NCBI GenBank assembly: GCA_029532415.1
Contig: JAQOTA010000058.1
Coordinates: forward strand, 806,001 to 870,000
Origin: Marasmius tenuissimus
Taxonomy: Eukaryota > Basidiomycota > Agaricomycetes > Agaricales > Marasmiaceae
DNA: 64,000 nucleotides
Direction of reading: 5' to 3'
Shown: one piece after another, positions 61,339-64,000 of the stretch
Numbering within the stretch: position 1 is the first letter of the stretch
Layout: each line of letters starts with the position of its first letter
The notes under the pieces: model-generated
The model's database searches: none
What the model saw: the letters and a program-made list of their open reading frames with translations, nothing else
What the model was told of the DNA's origin: nothing
Position numbers and translations under genes: made by a program

Positions 61339-62802
61339 ATGGCCCAACCTTCATCTTCTCACCATGACGAACACCGTCGCCATCGCAGCGAACGCTCTTC
61401 CTCTCACCATCATCACAGAACAATCTCATCTACCACTCTCCTTCTCGTCCTCTCTCTGGTCTTGGCTTTATTAGCCGTCCTTCTTTCCTTCAACTCCAGC
61501 AACTCTCCCTTCATGAACAACTTCAACAGAGGAGGAGCAGCAGTAGACCCCAACTCTGAAGGTGTGGGTGCAGGTGCAGAGGACAAGGGCCCTGGGGGTG
61601 TATGGGGCTTACTTACTCCCAAACGAACCAAGGAACTCATTGGTCGCGAGCACAACGTTGCTCAGCGGGAAGCAGAAGTAGCTCGTCGCGAGGCCGAAAT
61701 CCTTGCTGGTGCCCCTGGCGGTGTCATCAGCACTCCCTCCGTCCCCGTTTGCCCTCCCTGCATGGCTGCGACGACCATTGAAACCATCGCAGGACCCATC
61801 CAGACCGTCATCAAGGAAATTGTTAAGGAAGACTCGCTCGCTCCTCCCGGATGGGCAAGTCCTCGTGTCGACGAAATTCTTGACAGAGAACTCAAGGTCG
61901 CCGAGAGAGAAAGAGAGATCAGCAAGCGTGAAGAAAGCATTAATCGTCGGGAACATGATGCTGCTCGTCGCGAAAGCTGGATTATGGAACAACTCATGTG
62001 AGTCTCACCTCTATCTTGCTGTCTTCTTTAGCTCAACATGTCCACTCTACAGTGCCCTTGGCAATGACAATCCTCAAACCGTCGAAGAAGAGCACATCTA
62101 TGAAGCGCCCGTCCCAAAGCGTAAAGCCAAGGTACCTCCGCCACCCCTCCGCCGTTCCGAGCTTTGAGACGAAGGAGGTTTCATTCGAGCGTTTTCTTGC
62201 TATGTATAGTCCGTATGAATCCTCTACTCCCCCCCTCCCTCCTTCGTCCGGGCTTGGGGGACCAACGGTGTTTCTTGTTTTGTCCCCCTGTCCGCTTCGC
62301 GCTGGTGGCTGTTCAACGACGCGTCGTGATCGATCGAGGACGCGTTCTCAAGGATCGCGGGTACACGTTCCACGTGCTACTTTCTTGCCGGTCCCTTTTC
62401 ATTTTCCTTTTTTGATGTCGTCGTTGGCCAGCCACTAGCCGCTCCCTCTATTTCCGCAAAATGGAACAAGTTTGCTGACTTTTCTCTCTCTCTCTACAGT
62501 ATAAGGAACTTCCACCCTTGGTCATTTCTAAAACTCAAATCGAAACACATGTAGAGACAGTCACTGCGACTCAGACGGTCCAAGTCCCTCCTCCTAACAG
62601 CATACGGCAGGTGGCCACCCCTGCTCCGTCACCTGTTGATCCTCACTACTCGACCGCCATCCCGAAGACTACCGCCGTGGAGATCATCCACGAGGAAATC
62701 GACGACTACGAGGAAGAGGAGGAGGAGGAGATCGAGGAACGGGTTGTCTACAACCGTGGTCCTCGCCGACCTCCTGCAAGATGGTTCGGCGGAGGCTGGT
62801 AA
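61339..62802 (+). CDS. Single-span membrane protein with heptad-like coiled coil
   Basis: It starts MAQPSSSHHDEHRRHRSERS (His/Ser-rich), then one strongly hydrophobic segment (STTLLLVLSLVLALLAVLLS) at about residues 31-51. A coiled coil built on REAE/RE-x3-RRE patterns follows: GREHNVAQREAEVARREAEI and DRELKVAEREREISKREES. Between the two coils lies VPVCPPCMAATTIETIAGPI. The tail has THVETVTATQTVQVPPP, an acidic run (DDYEEEEEEEIEERVVYN) and the end RRPPARWFGGGW. Two introns are placed: about 61999-62054, and a long one at 62132-62499 with a CT-repeat tract before its acceptor. I do not recognise a named family; similar membrane coiled-coil proteins seem common in mushrooms. Confidence 0.78.
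62132..62499 (+). other. Unusually long intron (368 nt) with possible retention product
   Basis: Most introns in this window are 45-75 nt. This one has donor gtacct and an acceptor after tctctctctctctacag. If it is kept, the frame continues as VPPPPLRRSEL and stops at 62167, replacing a 100-residue tail with 11 residues. Confidence 0.6.
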
Positions 62803-63397
62803 ACCCCGAATCGCCTCTCTCGCGTCTTTGTATCTGTTTCATGATTTCTTTTACTTGTTTATTTTCCCTCCGTTTTGCTGTTCCTTTTTCTCTTTTATAC
62901 TCCCCTTTTCCCTCATCACGCTCGGATGACCTCTTTCACCTCTACCGCCCGGAATTTGCTTCATCTATACATACGTACCTACATATTTCAGACCGAAGAT
63001 TTTACTTCTTTTCTATCCGCATCCTGCTTTCCCCCCCATTTGCTCATTACAGCACGCACGAACCCCCCACTTGTACCAAAATAACGACACGCGTAGTTAC
63101 GGATGGAAAGGCCTCTTTCGGTCTGATGCTTTTACGACTCTTTCTTTACTTACGAACATTGCACGCAAGTAGTGTAGATTATATGGTAGAATTTATCATG
63201 TAAGGTTTTGGCGGTTTGGCTGAATATACTTGATACTATTGGACTATCAACCTGTAGAACTGAGTCATTGAACTTTCCCGCCGAGCGATCTCGAAGCGCG
63301 TCAAGGCAATTCTTCGGGATTACTCGCGTCGCCGGCGCGTCTGGACTTGACTTTTCTCTTCCACCTTGAACTTCCATCTTACCATCCGTCCCTCTCT
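62803..63397. other. Intergenic before mitochondrial PheRS
   Basis: About 600 bp. The first half is T/C-rich and probably a 3' UTR. CGCGTCA occurs at 63297-63303, 95 bp upstream of the PheRS start. No other gene is seen. Confidence 0.5.
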
Positions 63398-64000
63398 ATG
63401 CTGAGGGTCCGCTCTCTCAACTTGCGATGGTTCTGCCGCGCGAATTTCGCTCGGGCATATAGCGTTGGACCCCCGAGCTCAAAATACCCTCCCACAATCG
63501 AAATCCTGGGCCAACACCACCCAACAGACGAAATCACCAACATAACACCCGCCATCATCTCCAAAATCCCTCTCCGACTACACACACAATCAGGTCACCC
63601 GCTCTCTACGCTTCGCTCACTCATTGAAAACCACTTTCATGATTTTTCACATTTACCGTCTTCGTCTCCGCTGGTTACGCCGTTCAAAAACTTTGACGAA
63701 CTTTCGTTCCCTGAGGATCATCCTGGACGTTCGGTCACGGACAGCTACTACGTGAACAAGGAGCTGATGCTTCGGACGCACACGTCTGCGCATGAAGTCG
63801 AAACTTTCCGGAACGGGCACGAGAGATGGCTTCTCACAGCGGACGTGTACCGACGCGACGAAATTGACGGATCGCATTATCCCGTTTTTCACCAGATGGA
63901 GGGAGCCAAACTCTTCGATTCCGGCGCTGACGGGCTTCGCGAGATTGAAGAGGACAACCGAAGGCTAGAGAGCGTGTTGGCGAAGGAGAACATCGTGATT
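63398..64000 (+). CDS. MSF1: Mitochondrial phenylalanyl-tRNA synthetase, 3' end outside the window
   Basis: An open frame without a stop runs from ATG 63398 to the window end. It starts MLRVRSLNLRWFCRANFARA, an Arg-rich presequence without acids, as needed for mitochondrial import. The class II synthetase core follows: HPLSTLRSLIENHFHDF, FDELSFPEDHPGRSVTDSYY, LMLRTHTSAHEVETF, and the motif 2 region RWLLTADVYRRDEIDGSHYP with VFHQMEGAKLF. The monomeric mitochondrial enzyme charges mt-tRNA-Phe and normally ends with an anticodon-binding domain, not in view. No intron is seen in this first part. Confidence 0.93.
   Translation, partial: MLRVRSLNLRWFCRANFARAYSVGPPSSKYPPTIEILGQHHPTDEITNITPAIISKIPLRLHTQSGHPLSTLRSLIENHFHDFSHLPSSSPLVTPFKNFDELSFPEDHPGRSVTDSYYVNKELMLRTHTSAHEVETFRNGHERWLLTADVYRRDEIDGSHYPVFHQMEGAKLFDSGADGLREIEEDNRRLESVLAKENIVI

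Overview
The window is nuclear DNA of a filamentous basidiomycete, most probably an Agaricomycete (mushroom-forming fungus). The evidence is the gene density (about 24 protein genes in 64 kb on both strands), the many 45-70 nt GT-AG introns, the typical fungal housekeeping genes (1,3-beta-glucan synthase, Nur1, the i-AAA protease Yme1, XPD/Rad3, fructose-1,6-bisphosphatase), and secreted enzymes common in mushrooms (a GH5 mannanase-like protein and tandem peptide-N-glycosidase A genes). I saw no mobile element, CRISPR array, rRNA gene or convincing tRNA. Gene models below are spliced by eye; spans run from the start codon to the stop codon.

Layout. 1-2761: end of a Ser/Pro-rich basic protein with SxIP-type motifs. 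2891-5867: an SDR dehydrogenase and a SET methyltransferase, divergent. 6087-9049: a multi-pass membrane protein and a PAP2 phosphatase. 9253-11310: a tandem pair of dienelactone hydrolases, the second with a frameshifted C-terminus. 11570-12679: a DNAJC9-like J protein behind a cluster of MCB-like promoter motifs. 12783-16167: an FHIP (FTS-Hook-interacting) protein. 16814-21441: a GCIP-like protein and Yme1, divergent. 22883-26659: a small Cys-rich protein converging on XPD. 26982-29413: a GH5-like protein that lacks both canonical catalytic glutamates. 30316-36270: a mitochondrial TPR membrane protein, the PP2C phosphatase Ptc7 with an 11-nt microexon, and an LRR-like protein. 36551-42400: the glucan synthase. 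42621-47915: an acidic nuclear protein, FBPase and a C2H2 factor. 48271-50919: a Pmp3-family protein and a SAP/F-box/'VLEWW' repeat protein. 51291-56221: two PNGase A genes in tandem. 57159-60879: a CCCH-coiled-coil protein and Nur1. 61339-62802: a membrane-anchored coiled-coil protein. 63398-end: mitochondrial phenylalanyl-tRNA synthetase, cut off by the window.

The region is not a biosynthetic cluster. Links between neighbours are loose: Yme1 and a possible Mgr3-type adaptor are both present, several products go to mitochondria (Yme1, Ptc7, the TPR protein, PheRS), and cell-wall or secreted functions recur (glucan synthase, GH5, PNGase A). Two local duplications (hydrolase and PNGase A) show ongoing tandem gene birth. 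The points most worth following are the GH5 pseudoenzyme, the Ptc7 microexon, the two GC-AG introns, the small Cys-rich protein, the unusual CCCH finger, and a recurrent TGACGCG motif close upstream of several start codons.
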